Positions 26,011 to 34,881 of a DNA stretch of 64,000 nucleotides are shown in pieces (within the stretch, counting starts at the first letter, position 1; every line of letters begins with the position of its first letter). The notes beneath the pieces are model-generated. The model had not been told where the DNA came from. It worked only from the letters and a program-made list of their open reading frames with translations, and searched no databases. The DNA comes from Paraburkholderia sp. BL23I1N1. Lineage in GTDB: Bacteria; Pseudomonadota; Gammaproteobacteria; Burkholderiales; Burkholderiaceae. Position numbers and translations under genes: made by a program. The stretch lies in assembly GCF_003610295.1 (NCBI RefSeq), contig NZ_RAPV01000001.1:1798001-1862000 (forward strand), read 5' to 3'.

Positions 26011-26732
26011 GGAGCCGCACTCCATGCCCCGATCCGCAAAGCAAAAACAGGGCTTTGGCTACCTCTTCGAGGAGGACTATCTCGTCAGGACGCTGGGCCG
26101 CATTGCCCGCGACCCCGAGGTAGCGCTAACAGAGCTTGTCGCCAATGCGTGGGATGCCGGGGCCTCGCAAGTGGACACCGCTATCCCGCTGGCCAAAGAC
26201 GCGAACTTGGTTGTGAGGGACAACGGCCACGGGCTGACGCCGGCACAGTTCAAAGCGCGTTGGATGACGCTTGGATACGATCGCGTGAAGAACCAGGGCG
26301 AAGATGTTGAGTTCGCGCCAGAACGCAAGGATCTAAGACGCAGGGCTTATGGCCGCAACGGGGCGGGGCGTCACGGACTGCTTTGCTTCGGGGATTTGTA
26401 TTCGGTGGAGACGTGGCGCGGGGGAAGGGCTGCACGTTCGAGATCGGAACGCAGAGCAGGAAAAAACCATTCCGTATCGAGAGTGAAGCGTCTTTCATCC
26501 GGCAGGGCAGTCGCACCATCTTGTCCGTCTCAGTGGCTAGGCACCTCCCGGACCCCGATGCTGTCCGACAGATCCTTTCGGCGAGGTTTCTGCACGACCC
26601 GCAGTTTGTCGTGCGGGTCAACGGACAGTCGGTGTCGTTGGCTGTGCGACGTCGTTGGCCGCTGCGGTTTGAATGCCCATCCACGGTACGCTCACCTCCT
26701 GCTACCACACCTTCGGGCGTCGTACCAATTTC
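26000..26732 (+). pseudogene. GHKL (Hsp90/MutL-type) ATPase gene, frameshifted and truncated
   Basis: The ATG at 26000 overlaps the PHP-ATPase stop. The first 130 residues carry GHKL motifs: ALTELVANAWDAGA (N-box), VVRDNGHGLTPAQF (G1) and GRNGAGRHGLLCFG (G2). After SVETWR, in a run of Gs near 26420, the meaningful frame moves: the next frame reads GKGCTFEIGTQSRKKPFRIE and ILSVSVARHLPDPDAV up to about 26630. One lost G would explain it. Sense then fades and the gene runs into the integrase end at 26733, so the C-terminal half is missing. It was probably the partner of the PHP-ATPase. Now it is very likely non-functional. Confidence 0.78.
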
Positions 26733-28007
26733 TTATGTCGTCGTTTTCACGCGTTGGTTCTCGACAGCAGCTCGTGAACGTATAACATTGACCCTTCGAC
26801 GAAAACCTTCTTGCTGATCAGGTCGCATACCCGTCTTGAGCACATCGAGGTAGTCGGCATACCACTGAATCATTGCTCGACGTTGTAGCAGATACCTGGC
26901 GTGGTTGTAGTCGCCGGCAGTGCCTTCCTCAAGATGGGATAGCTGCATTTCAACGTGGTCCTTCTGCCAGCCGTGCTCACGAAGCAGGGTGCTTGCGGTG
27001 TGACGGGCACCGTGGCCAACCATGCGCCCCTTGTAGCCGATCCTGGAGAACACGAGGTTGATGGTGTTTTCGCTGATGACCTCGTGCTTTGTGCCGATAC
27101 CGGGGAAAAGGTACCTGTGACGGCCAGTCAGCTTCTTGAGCTCCCTGAGCGCCTTGACCAGTTGGGTTGGAAGGGGCGTGACATGGCTGCGCCTCATCTT
27201 CATCTTGTCTGCGGAGATCGTCCACAGCGCGCCGTCGAGATCGACTTCGGTCCATTCGGCGTACCGGACCATGCCTGGACGGCTCGCCGTCCAGATCGTC
27301 ATCCAAGCAGCGACGTAGGCGATGAGGCGGCTCGTTGATTTATCGAGCGCGCGCAGGAAGTCGGGCAGTTCCGGTTCGAGGAGATGAGGATAGGGTTTTG
27401 CCTTCGGCGCTGCTTTCGCAATGACCCTGAGTTCTGAAGCCGGATTGAATTCGCAATTGCCGCGCGCGATGGCCTGACTGAAGATTTCGCGCAACCAGCC
27501 GCGGGCCTTCTTCGAGACGTTGAGGGCGTCACGCTTTTCGAAGCGTTCCTGAACGCGGGCGCAGTCTGCGCGCGTGATGTTCACCAGCTTGCTCGAACCG
27601 AGCTCGGGCAGGATGTCCTTGTCGAGGTACGTCCGGATCTTGTCCAGCGTCGAAGCGGACCGACCCGCATCCTGTTTGCTCCTGTACCAGAGTTCAGCAG
27701 CGGCCCTGAACGTGCCGTCGTCGCTGGCGTCCGCCCGCTGCCGGTCTATCCGTCGTTTCGCGCGCGGATCGGCGCCGTCGGCGACGAGCGTCCGGTATGC
27801 CGCTGCCTGCTGCCTCGCTTTCTGAAGCGTGACGTCGGGGTAGCGTCCCAGCGAGATACGCGGTTGCTTGCCGTGCAGGCGATAGCGGAAATGCCAGAAC
27901 TTGTTGCCCTCCGGCGTGACCCAGAGGACCAGACCGTCGCCATCGGCGACACCGTAGGGCTTTGGCCGGGGCCGGGCTGCTTCGACTTCGCGGACGGTAA
28001 GAGGCAT
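26733..28007 (-). CDS. P4-type tyrosine integrase of the integrated element
   Basis: Site-specific tyrosine recombinase, 424 residues from the ATG at 28007. The N-terminal DUF4102 arm-binding domain (MPLTVREVEAARPRPKPYGV..., with GNKFWHFRYRLHGKQPRISLG) and the SAM-like core precede the catalytic domain, which has the first Arg in WTASRPGMVRYAEW, the HGARHTAST box (HxxR, about 340) and the Tyr in DYNHARYLLQRR (about 382). It is read away from the tRNA-Leu 3' end, with 165 bases between, the usual arrangement of islands integrated in tRNA genes. Its 3' end abuts the truncated GHKL gene. All catalytic residues seem present. Confidence 0.92.
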   Translation of the reverse strand: MPLTVREVEAARPRPKPYGVADGDGLVLWVTPEGNKFWHFRYRLHGKQPRISLGRYPDVTLQKARQQAAAYRTLVADGADPRAKRRIDRQRADASDDGTFRAAAELWYRSKQDAGRSASTLDKIRTYLDKDILPELGSSKLVNITRADCARVQERFEKRDALNVSKKARGWLREIFSQAIARGNCEFNPASELRVIAKAAPKAKPYPHLLEPELPDFLRALDKSTSRLIAYVAAWMTIWTASRPGMVRYAEWTEVDLDGALWTISADKMKMRRSHVTPLPTQLVKALRELKKLTGRHRYLFPGIGTKHEVISENTINLVFSRIGYKGRMVGHGARHTASTLLREHGWQKDHVEMQLSHLEEGTAGDYNHARYLLQRRAMIQWYADYLDVLKTGMRPDQQEGFRRRVNVIRSRAAVENQRVKTTT

Positions 28008-28100
28008 GGTGAGTACATTGCGTGATCTCGAACTTTCAATGTACTCAAAAACGCACTCATCTGCACATGGCTTGCCGTGTTCCTGCTTGGACGGCAATAA

Positions 28101-28135
28101 ACAAAAAACCCCGCAAATTCAATGATTTACGGGGT
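28101..28135 (-). terminator. Rho-independent terminator downstream of tRNA-Leu
   Basis: On the minus strand ACCCCG...CGGGGT (28135-28130 with 28113-28108), extended by an AAAT/ATTT pair, is followed by TTTTTTG. It lies 37 bases past the tRNA-Leu CCA end and should end its transcript; it sits on the element side of the attachment site. Confidence 0.8.
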
Positions 28136-28171
28136 CTTCTGGACTTCTCTGTACTGCGCTATACAGCCTTA

Positions 28172-28258
28172 TGGTGCCCAGGAGAGGACTCGAACCTCCA
28201 CGGTGTTGCCACCGCTAGGACCTGAACCTAGTGCGTCTACCAATTCCGCCACCTGGGC
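28172..28258 (-). tRNA. tRNA-Leu (CAG anticodon), integration target
   Basis: An 87-nt gene on the minus strand including encoded CCA. The acceptor stem starts GCCCAGG and pairs with CCUGGGC. The anticodon loop UUCAGGU gives anticodon CAG. The long variable arm (GGUGGCAACACC region) is typical of leucine tRNAs, and the T-arm reads GGUUCGAGUCC. The integrase gene faces its 3' end, so this 3' half is very likely the att site of the element on the left. The matching repeat at the other end was not seen in the window. Confidence 0.95.
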
Positions 28259-28279
28259 ACGTCTTCAAGCTAGGCTGCT

Positions 28280-28307
28280 ATTTTAGCGTGATGGTGCAGC
28301 GTGTCAA
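28280..28307 (-). promoter_or_regulatory. Sigma-70 promoter of tRNA-Leu
   Basis: On the minus strand TTGACA (28307-28302), a 16-base spacer, then TAAAAT (28285-28280), about 21 bases before the tRNA 5' end. Confidence 0.8.
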
Positions 28308-28471
28308 TCCCTACATGCAGACTAACATTCGCTTCATCAATCGCCCCGGTTGTGCCGTGCAGCAAAGCAAAACTTCACCGCTCGATCACTGCCAACTCGC
28401 GTCGGCTCAACCGTCCTGCCAACCCCGTAATCCGACCCATGCAACCTGAACCGGATCACGCAGCCTCACAC

Positions 28472-28510
28472 AAAAAATAAAGCCGCCTATTCGAAATGCC
28501 AGGCGGCTTT
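28472..28510 (-). terminator. Rho-independent terminator between the two tRNA-Leu genes
   Basis: Stem AAAGCCGCCT / AGGCGGCTTT (28501-28510 with 28479-28488, 12-base loop), followed on the minus strand by ATTTTTTG. It ends the transcript of the upstream tRNA-Leu copy 13 bases after its CCA. Confidence 0.85.
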
Positions 28511-28522
28511 ACTTTTGAATCT

Positions 28523-28609
28523 TGGTGCCCAAGAGAGGACTCGAACCTCCACAGTGTTGCCACCGCTAGGACCTGAACCTAGTGCGTCTACCAATTTCGC
28601 CACCTGGGC
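28523..28609 (-). tRNA. tRNA-Leu (CAG anticodon), second copy
   Basis: Near-identical 87-nt copy of the neighbouring tRNA-Leu, same CAG anticodon and encoded CCA. I count three differences: one in the D-stem region (GCGAAA instead of GCGGAA), one in the variable arm (ACACUG instead of ACACCG) and one in the 3' acceptor strand (CUUGGGC instead of CCUGGGC, giving a G-U pair). It has its own promoter and terminator. Confidence 0.95.
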
Positions 28610-28633
28610 AGGTGATGAACAGCAAAGAACGCC

Positions 28634-28661
28634 ATTATAGCGACCCATTCAGGGCTGTCAA
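28634..28661 (-). promoter_or_regulatory. Consensus sigma-70 promoter of the second tRNA-Leu
   Basis: On the minus strand a perfect TTGACA (28661-28656), 16-base spacer and perfect TATAAT (28639-28634), 24 bases before the tRNA 5' end. Confidence 0.85.
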
Positions 28662-28913
28662 GCCTTTCTCAAGAGTCACTTAAACATCGCCGCAGTGAGG
28701 CTGCAAGGGGCTTACAGCAACTATTGACGGGCCGCGTGGCGCGCAAGACGGGTGTTAGAATGCCTCGCAGTAGTTCGTTGGCACGGTGCACACGCCCGTC
28801 GGACTCAGACTTGAACGAGCCGGACCCGAGCAGTTATTCCAGTGCAATCGCAAGTGCAACTTAAGCGCAACCCAAACGCTTCTTAAGCCGAGCCACATCG
28901 CCGACCGACGTCC

Positions 28914-31427
28914 ATGCAACGAGAAAAAATCATCGACAAGCCCTTGAGCAAATTCCCGTATCCGATTCCAAGCCGCGAAGAAATCCTGGGCGTCCTGCGC
29001 ACGAGTGAAGCGCCGCTTGCCGCGAACGACATCGCCGAAGCCTTGTCGATCAAGCGCCAGGAGCGCGAAGGATTTTTCAAGCGCTTAGGCGCCATGGAGC
29101 GCGACGGCCAGATCCGGCTCGATCAGCGCAATCTCTATCAACTGACCCATCCGTCGAACTTTGTCGGGGGCCGCGTTCAGGGGCATCGCGACGGCTACGG
29201 TTTTCTCATTCGCGACGACGGCCAGGACGATCTGTTCCTGCCCACCGGCGAAATGCAGAAGGTCATGCACAACGATCGCGTGCTCGCGCGCATCGTCGGC
29301 TATGACCGCCGTGGCAGGCCGGAAGGGCATATCGTCGAAGTCACGGATCGCGCCAACAAGCGCGTGATCGGCCGTCTGCTCAACGAGAACGGTGCCTTGA
29401 TCGTCGCGCCTGAAGACAAGCGCATCGGTCACGACATCCTGATCCAGCAGAACACCAAGAAGGCCAAGGTCGGCCAGGTCGTGGTGGTCGAGCTCACCGA
29501 TTTCCCGAGCCGTCATTCGCAGCCGCTCGGCCGCGTGGTGGAAGTGCTCGGCGATATCGACGACCCCGGCATGGAAATCGAAATCGCGGTGCGCAAGTAC
29601 GGCGTGCCGCACGAATTCGGCCAGGCCGCGCTCGACGAAGCCGCCAAACTGCCCGACGAAGTGCGCCCGGTCGACGCGCGTCATCGTATCGATCTGCGCG
29701 ACGTACCGCTCGTCACGATCGACGGCGAAGACGCCCGCGACTTCGACGACGCAGTCTATTGCGAACCGGTTCAGGTCGGTCGCGGCGAAGGCTTCCGCCT
29801 GATCGTTGCGATCGCGGACGTCTCGCACTACGTGCATCCGAAGAGCGGACTCGACGCGGACGCGATCGAACGCAGCACCTCGGTGTACTTCCCGCGCCGC
29901 GTGATCCCGATGCTGCCGGAGAAGCTGTCGAACGGGCTGTGCTCGCTGAATCCGCACGTCGACCGTTGTGTGCTGGTGTGCGACATGATCGTCACCGCGC
30001 GCGGCGAAGTGAAGGCCTATCAGTTCTACCCTGGCGTGATCAACTCGGCCGCGCGCCTCACCTACACCGAGGTGGCCGCCGTACTCAAGAACACCAAGGG
30101 TCCGGAGGCCGCGCGGCGCGCTGCCTTGCTGCCGCAACTGCAGAATCTGTATGGCGTCTACAAGTCGCTGTTCGCCGCGCGCCAGAAGCGCGGCGCGATC
30201 GACTTCGACACGACTGAGACGTATATCGTGTGCAATGCGCAGGGCAAGATCGAGCAGATCATTCCGCGCACCCGCAACGACGCGCACAAGCTGATCGAGG
30301 AATGCATGCTGGCCGCGAACGTCTGCGCGGCCGACTTCCTCAAGCGCAACAAGCACCCGGGCCTGTTCCGCGTGCACGCCGGGCCGACCGCCGAGAAGCT
30401 CGAGAATCTGCGCACCTTCCTGCGCGGCATGGGCCTCACGCTCGCCGGCGGCGACAAGCCGCACGCCAGTGACTACGCCGCGCTGATGGCGCAGATCCGC
30501 GAACGGCCCGACGCGCAGATGCTGCAGACCATGTTGCTGCGCTCGATGCAACAGGCCGTTTATAGCCCGGACAACATCGGCCACTTCGGTCTGGCATATG
30601 AGGCGTACGCACACTTCACGAGCCCGATTCGCCGTTATCCCGACCTGCTCACGCACCGCGCGATCTACGCGATTCTGCAAGGCCGCAAGTATCAGCCGGA
30701 GCCGCCGCAGGGCGTCGAGTTGAATACGGCGCTGTCGCCGCGCGCCCGCGCGATGCAGCAGGCCGACGACGAAAAACGCGGCCGTCAGCGCGCGAACAAC
30801 GTGGCGATCTGGGAAGAACTCGGTCTGCATTGCTCGGCCAACGAACGCCGCGCAGACGAAGCCTCGCGCGACGTCGAAGCCTGGCTCAAGTGCTACTTCA
30901 TGCGCGACAAGCTCGGTGAAGAGTACGGCGGCATGGTGAACGGCGTGACGTCGTTCGGCATTTTCGTGCAACTCGATTCGCTGTTCATCGAAGGCCTCGT
31001 GCACGTCACCGAACTGGGCTCGGACTACTTCCAGTACGACGAGGTCAAGAACGAGTTGCGCGGCGAGCGTACCGGCATTCGCTACCGCCTGTCGGATCGC
31101 GTGCGGGTGCAGGTGAGCCGCGTCGATCTCGATGCGCGCAAGATCGACTTCCGCCTCGTGCGCGATACGCCGATCAAGCCGCCGGCGAGCCGTCCGGCGC
31201 TGGCCGACAAGTCATCCGGCGAAGGCGGCGGCGCGCGTGTACGTTCGTTGCCGCCGGTGGATGGCGTGGGCGGCGCGGCGGCCGGCGCGGGTGGACGGCG
31301 CAAGAAGGCTGCGCCGGCGCAAACCGCGGCTGTCAAGGAAGCGCGCGCGGCACGCGGCGCGGCGAAGAAGCACGGCGGCGCTGCCGCCAAGCCGGCATCG
31401 AAATCGCAGGCCCGCAAGAAGCGCTGA
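28914..31427 (+). CDS. rnr: Ribonuclease R
   Basis: 3'-5' exoribonuclease of the RNB family, 837 residues, degrading structured RNAs and taking part in tmRNA and rRNA quality control. An N-terminal winged helix (about 20-75) and cold-shock domains (GGRVQGHRDGYGFLIRDD, about 80-150) come first. The RNB catalytic domain has DGEDARDFDDAVY (metal-binding Asp cluster, about 265-277) and HFTSPIRRYPDLLTHR. The S1 domain is GGMVNGVTSFGIFVQL (about 675). A Lys/Ala/Gly-rich tail (about 765-837), typical of Burkholderiales, ends RKKR. It is the first core gene after the tRNA locus; rlmB follows in the same direction. Confidence 0.97.
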   Translation: MQREKIIDKPLSKFPYPIPSREEILGVLRTSEAPLAANDIAEALSIKRQEREGFFKRLGAMERDGQIRLDQRNLYQLTHPSNFVGGRVQGHRDGYGFLIRDDGQDDLFLPTGEMQKVMHNDRVLARIVGYDRRGRPEGHIVEVTDRANKRVIGRLLNENGALIVAPEDKRIGHDILIQQNTKKAKVGQVVVVELTDFPSRHSQPLGRVVEVLGDIDDPGMEIEIAVRKYGVPHEFGQAALDEAAKLPDEVRPVDARHRIDLRDVPLVTIDGEDARDFDDAVYCEPVQVGRGEGFRLIVAIADVSHYVHPKSGLDADAIERSTSVYFPRRVIPMLPEKLSNGLCSLNPHVDRCVLVCDMIVTARGEVKAYQFYPGVINSAARLTYTEVAAVLKNTKGPEAARRAALLPQLQNLYGVYKSLFAARQKRGAIDFDTTETYIVCNAQGKIEQIIPRTRNDAHKLIEECMLAANVCAADFLKRNKHPGLFRVHAGPTAEKLENLRTFLRGMGLTLAGGDKPHASDYAALMAQIRERPDAQMLQTMLLRSMQQAVYSPDNIGHFGLAYEAYAHFTSPIRRYPDLLTHRAIYAILQGRKYQPEPPQGVELNTALSPRARAMQQADDEKRGRQRANNVAIWEELGLHCSANERRADEASRDVEAWLKCYFMRDKLGEEYGGMVNGVTSFGIFVQLDSLFIEGLVHVTELGSDYFQYDEVKNELRGERTGIRYRLSDRVRVQVSRVDLDARKIDFRLVRDTPIKPPASRPALADKSSGEGGGARVRSLPPVDGVGGAAAGAGGRRKKAAPAQTAAVKEARAARGAAKKHGGAAAKPASKSQARKKR

Positions 31428-31623
31428 AGTCGCATCACGGCCTGAACCGCGCGCATCGGGTACGTTGAAACGTACCGGTTGCGCGCGGTGTTCGTTCGCG
31501 GTCTTCGTTTTATTGGAATCAAGTCACGTATCGAAGCCGATACGCTAGCAACACGCCGAGAAGGCTCGTATTCATCACAGTAGCGCGCGCTTCGAGGCGC
31601 GCTCAATCAAAGGTTTTTCAGTC

Positions 31624-32370
31624 ATGTCACGTCTCAAGGTTCTATACGGTTTCCACGCAGTGACCGCGCGTATGCGGCACGACGCGTCGACGGTCGAAGA
31701 GGTTTACTACGACGCCACGCGCAAAGACCGTCGCATGACCGAGTTCCTGCACGCGGCGAAAGAAGCCGGCGTGCGTCTGATCGCCGCCGACGAAACGCGT
31801 CTGTGGGGTCTCTCGCACACCGAGCGTCACCAGGGCGTGGTCGCGCGTGCGACCGACATGCCGCTCGCGCAGAATCTGGCCGAACTGCTCGACGGCATCA
31901 ACGGTTCGCCGTTGATTCTGGTGCTGGACGGCGTGACCGATCCGCACAATCTCGGCGCCTGCCTGCGCGTGGCCGATGCGGCCGGCGCGCACGCGGTGAT
32001 CGCGCCGCGTGACCGCGCGGTGGGTTTGAATGCAACGGCCGCGAAGGTGGCGAGCGGCGCGGCCGACACCGTGCCGTACATTACCGTCACGAATCTGGCG
32101 CGCGCGCTGCGTGAGTTGAAGGACGCAGGCGTGTGGATTGTCGGTACCGCCGATGAAGCCACCAAGAGCCTCTATGAGACCGAGCTAGACGGTCCGGTCG
32201 CGCTGGTGATGGGTGCCGAAGGCGAAGGCATGCGGCGTCTCACGCGCGATACCTGCGATTTGGTCATGCAGATTCCGATGGCTGGTACGGTCGAGAGCCT
32301 GAACGTTTCCGTGGCGAGCGGCGTGTGCCTCTATGAAGCGGTGCGCCAGCGGTCGGTGAAGAAGAAGTAA
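31624..32370 (+). CDS. rlmB: 23S rRNA (guanosine-2'-O-)-methyltransferase RlmB
   Basis: SpoU-family methyltransferase that modifies G2251 of 23S rRNA, 248 residues. The N-terminal substrate-binding domain (about 1-75, from [14 protein letters not shown]) precedes the SPOUT trefoil-knot domain: motif 1 [19 protein letters not shown] (about 100), motif 2 [13 protein letters not shown] (about 198) and motif 3 [18 protein letters not shown] (about 219). It follows rnr, an arrangement shared with enterobacteria and Burkholderiales. Confidence 0.96.
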   Translation: MSRLKVLYGFHAVTARMRHDASTVEEVYYDATRKDRRMTEFLHAAKEAGVRLIAADETRLWGLSHTERHQGVVARATDMPLAQNLAELLDGINGSPLILVLDGVTDPHNLGACLRVADAAGAHAVIAPRDRAVGLNATAAKVASGAADTVPYITVTNLARALRELKDAGVWIVGTADEATKSLYETELDGPVALVMGAEGEGMRRLTRDTCDLVMQIPMAGTVESLNVSVASGVCLYEAVRQRSVKKK

Positions 32371-32473
32371 AAAACCGCCGCATCGTTCGACGCCGGTCCG
32401 TTCGCCGAGCCCTGAATGCTCACGGCAGGACCGGCTCGCATGTCGCCAGCAAAAACGGCGTTCCGGGGCTTGC

Positions 32474-32496
32474 GGCGACCGTTTTTAACGGTCGCC
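32474..32496. terminator. Hairpin between rlmB and rpiA
   Basis: GGCGACCG and CGGTCGCC with a TTTTTAA loop, about 100 bases after the rlmB stop. A second inverted repeat, GCCGGTCC / GGACCGGC, lies just before it. There is no T-run after the stem, so termination strength is uncertain. Confidence 0.45.
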
Positions 32497-32568
32497 TTAC
32501 CCGGTAAATCCGGCGCTCGCCCGCCACTCCGGTAAACTTATCGTTTTTACTGCTCGCCTGCATTCCCC

Positions 32569-33264
32569 ATGACCCAAGACGAACTCAAGCAACTGGTCGG
32601 CCAGGCCGCCGCCGACTATGTGAACGCCAACGTGCCGGAAGGCTCCGCGATCGGCGTCGGCACCGGCTCCACCGCGAACTGTTTTATCGACGCGCTGGCT
32701 GCCAGCAAGACCCGCTATCGCGGCGCGGTGTCGAGCTCGCTCGCCACCACCGCGCGCCTGCAATCGCACGGCTTCAAGGTGCTCGACCTGAACGAAATCG
32801 ATTCGCTGCCGGTGTACGTGGACGGCGCCGATGAGATCGACCACAGCGGGGCGATGATCAAGGGCGGCGGCGGCGCGCTGACGCGCGAGAAAATCGTCGC
32901 CTCGGTGTCGGACGTATTCGTCTGCATCGCCGATGCGAGCAAGCTGGTCGACACACTGGGCAATTTCCCGCTGCCAATCGAAGTCGTGCCGATGGCCCGT
33001 ACCGCGATCGGCCGCCGCGTGACGGCGCTCGGCGGCGTGCCGGTGGTGCGCGTGACCAAAGAGGGTGTGCCGTTCATTACCGATAACGGCAACGAGATCA
33101 TCGACGTCAAGGGTCTGCGCATCAGCGACCCGCGCACGCTGGAAATGCACATCAATGCATGGCCGGGCGTGGTGACGGTGGGCCTGTTCGCAGGCCGCGG
33201 CGCGAATCTGTGCATGCTCGGCACGGATACGGGCGTCGAGACGATCGAATACAGCAAGAGCTGA
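32569..33264 (+). CDS. rpiA: Ribose-5-phosphate isomerase A
   Basis: Interconverts ribose-5-phosphate and ribulose-5-phosphate in the pentose phosphate pathway; 231 residues, full length. Family motifs are [15 protein letters not shown] (phosphate loop, about 27-41), [13 protein letters not shown] (catalytic Asp residues, about 83), [14 protein letters not shown] (about 97) and the C-terminal [10 protein letters not shown]. It is monocistronic by appearance, with about 200 bases between it and rlmB. Confidence 0.97.
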   Translation: MTQDELKQLVGQAAADYVNANVPEGSAIGVGTGSTANCFIDALAASKTRYRGAVSSSLATTARLQSHGFKVLDLNEIDSLPVYVDGADEIDHSGAMIKGGGGALTREKIVASVSDVFVCIADASKLVDTLGNFPLPIEVVPMARTAIGRRVTALGGVPVVRVTKEGVPFITDNGNEIIDVKGLRISDPRTLEMHINAWPGVVTVGLFAGRGANLCMLGTDTGVETIEYSKS

Positions 33265-33588
33265 TTACCGCGCTTTTCCAGCCGCATGCGAGCCTGCAGC
33301 AGCGGGCTCGCTCTCCCACATCGCCCCCCGCATTGTCCCTGCATCCATCTGCACAAACCCGCATCGTCGGCCTTCTGTTCTAGCCGAGACGCGCGGTGAC
33401 CTCAACGTTCCTGTATCAACCCGCATCGGCAAGAGCCTGGTTCGCAAGAAGCGAACAATGACGGTTCGTCACGATTCGCGCACTGTCGCACGTCGAATGT
33501 GGGCATGCGCACGCACGGTAAATGATGCGGCACTTACACTCGTCGGTATGGCTGTGGGGCGCTTCGCTTATCTAAAGGTGGGGAGATC
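33265..33588. other. Intergenic region before the glycosyltransferase gene
   Basis: No gene supported. The segment separates rpiA from an exopolysaccharide glycosyltransferase and should hold that gene's promoter. A GGTGGGGAG ribosome binding site ends at 33585. No other structure recognised. Confidence 0.4.
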
Positions 33589-34740
33589 ATGAACGTGGCG
33601 ATCGTGCACGACTGGCTCGTCGCACCCGGCAGCACGGAGAACGTGCTCGAACAGTTCATTGAGTGCTTTCCCGATGCCGATCTCTTCAGTCTCGTCGATT
33701 TCCTCGAAGACCGCCGCCCGCTGGGCGGCAAGCCCGTCACGACGTCGTTCATCCAGAACCTGCCATTTGCGCGGCGCCGCTATCGCGCGTATCTGCCGTT
33801 GATTCCGCTGGCCGTCGGGCAGTTCGATCTATCGGGTTACGACCTCATCATCACGAGTTCCTTTGCGCTCGCCAAGGGCCTGGTGGTCGGCCCCGATCAG
33901 ACCCACATGAGCTACGTGCATGCGCCGATGCGCCATGCGTGGGATCGGCAACACCAGTATTTGCGCGAAGCGAATCTGACGCGCGGGCCGAAGTCATGGG
34001 TCGTGCGTGCATGGCTTCACTATCTGCGCGGCTGGGATTCGCACTCGGCGAACAGCGTCGACCGTCTGATCGCGAATTCGCAATTCGTCGCGCGATGCGT
34101 GATGAAAATTCACCGGCGCGAAGCGGCCGTGATTCCGCCTCCCGTCGACGTGCACCAATTCGAACTGTGCGCGCACAAGGAAGACTTCTATCTCACCGCC
34201 TCCAAGATGGTGCCTTGCAAGCGCATCGATCTGATCGTTGAAGCCTTCACCGCGACGCCGCACCGCAAGCTGATCGTGATCGGCGACGGGCCGGAGATGG
34301 CGGCGATTCGCGCCAAGGCCGGTCCGAACGTGACGATCCTCGGCGAGCAGCCGTTCAACGTTCTCAAAGACCATCTGCAACGCGCACGCGCCTTCGTGCT
34401 CGCCGCCGAAGAAGACTGCGGCATCGTCGCGCTCGAAGCGCAGGCGTGCGGCACGCCGGTGATCGCGTTCGGCAAGGGCGGGGCGCTTGAAACGGTGGTG
34501 CCGGTCGGCGAAGCGCGTCCTACCGGCGTGTATTTCGCATCCCAAACGGTCGTGTCGATGCTCGAGGCGATTGACCGCTTCGAGCGGCAGCGTGGACAGA
34601 TCACGCCGGCGGCTTGCCGCGCGAATGCCGAACGATTTTCGGCGGCGGTTTTCCGGCGCGCCTTCATGGCAGAAGTGACGCGCACGATCGTGACAGAATT
34701 TGACTATTCGCATATTGCGAACTTCTCGATATGCGAATAA
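33589..34740 (+). CDS. GT4-family glycosyltransferase (WbaZ-like)
   Basis: A 383-residue GT-B fold glycosyltransferase of family 4, probably a mannosyl- or related transferase in surface polysaccharide synthesis. The N-terminal Rossmann half begins MNVAIVHDWLVAPGSTENVL, with the WbaZ-type SYVHAPMRHAWD motif (about 105-118). The C-terminal donor-binding half has LTASKMVPCKRIDLIVEAF (about 205) and the EX7E motif in EEDCGIVALEAQACGTPVIA (about 268-286). It lies beside a higBA locus and a WcaJ-type initiating transferase on the opposite strand, so it likely serves an exopolysaccharide made from a UDP-sugar primer. Confidence 0.88.
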   Translation: MNVAIVHDWLVAPGSTENVLEQFIECFPDADLFSLVDFLEDRRPLGGKPVTTSFIQNLPFARRRYRAYLPLIPLAVGQFDLSGYDLIITSSFALAKGLVVGPDQTHMSYVHAPMRHAWDRQHQYLREANLTRGPKSWVVRAWLHYLRGWDSHSANSVDRLIANSQFVARCVMKIHRREAAVIPPPVDVHQFELCAHKEDFYLTASKMVPCKRIDLIVEAFTATPHRKLIVIGDGPEMAAIRAKAGPNVTILGEQPFNVLKDHLQRARAFVLAAEEDCGIVALEAQACGTPVIAFGKGGALETVVPVGEARPTGVYFASQTVVSMLEAIDRFERQRGQITPAACRANAERFSAAVFRRAFMAEVTRTIVTEFDYSHIANFSICE

Positions 34741-34881
34741 AGTGAGTTTGTTGTACCGCAGTGAGCGATTGCCAGCTGTTCGGTCTATGCCAAATGGTTG
34801 ACTATCGGTGCTGATCCCGTCCCATGAGCCTTGCAGGTAGAGCGTGCATGTTCAGTGCGCGAAACCATACGAGGAAATTCG

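Noticed and set aside
28283..28470. A short frame between the tRNA-Leu genes
   Set aside because: The segment is fully used by the tRNA promoter and terminator; the frame has no coding features.
29085..31004. A 639-codon open frame on the minus strand
   Set aside because: It is antisense to rnr, whose motifs are unmistakable. The product is rich in His, Arg and Val runs typical of shadow frames.
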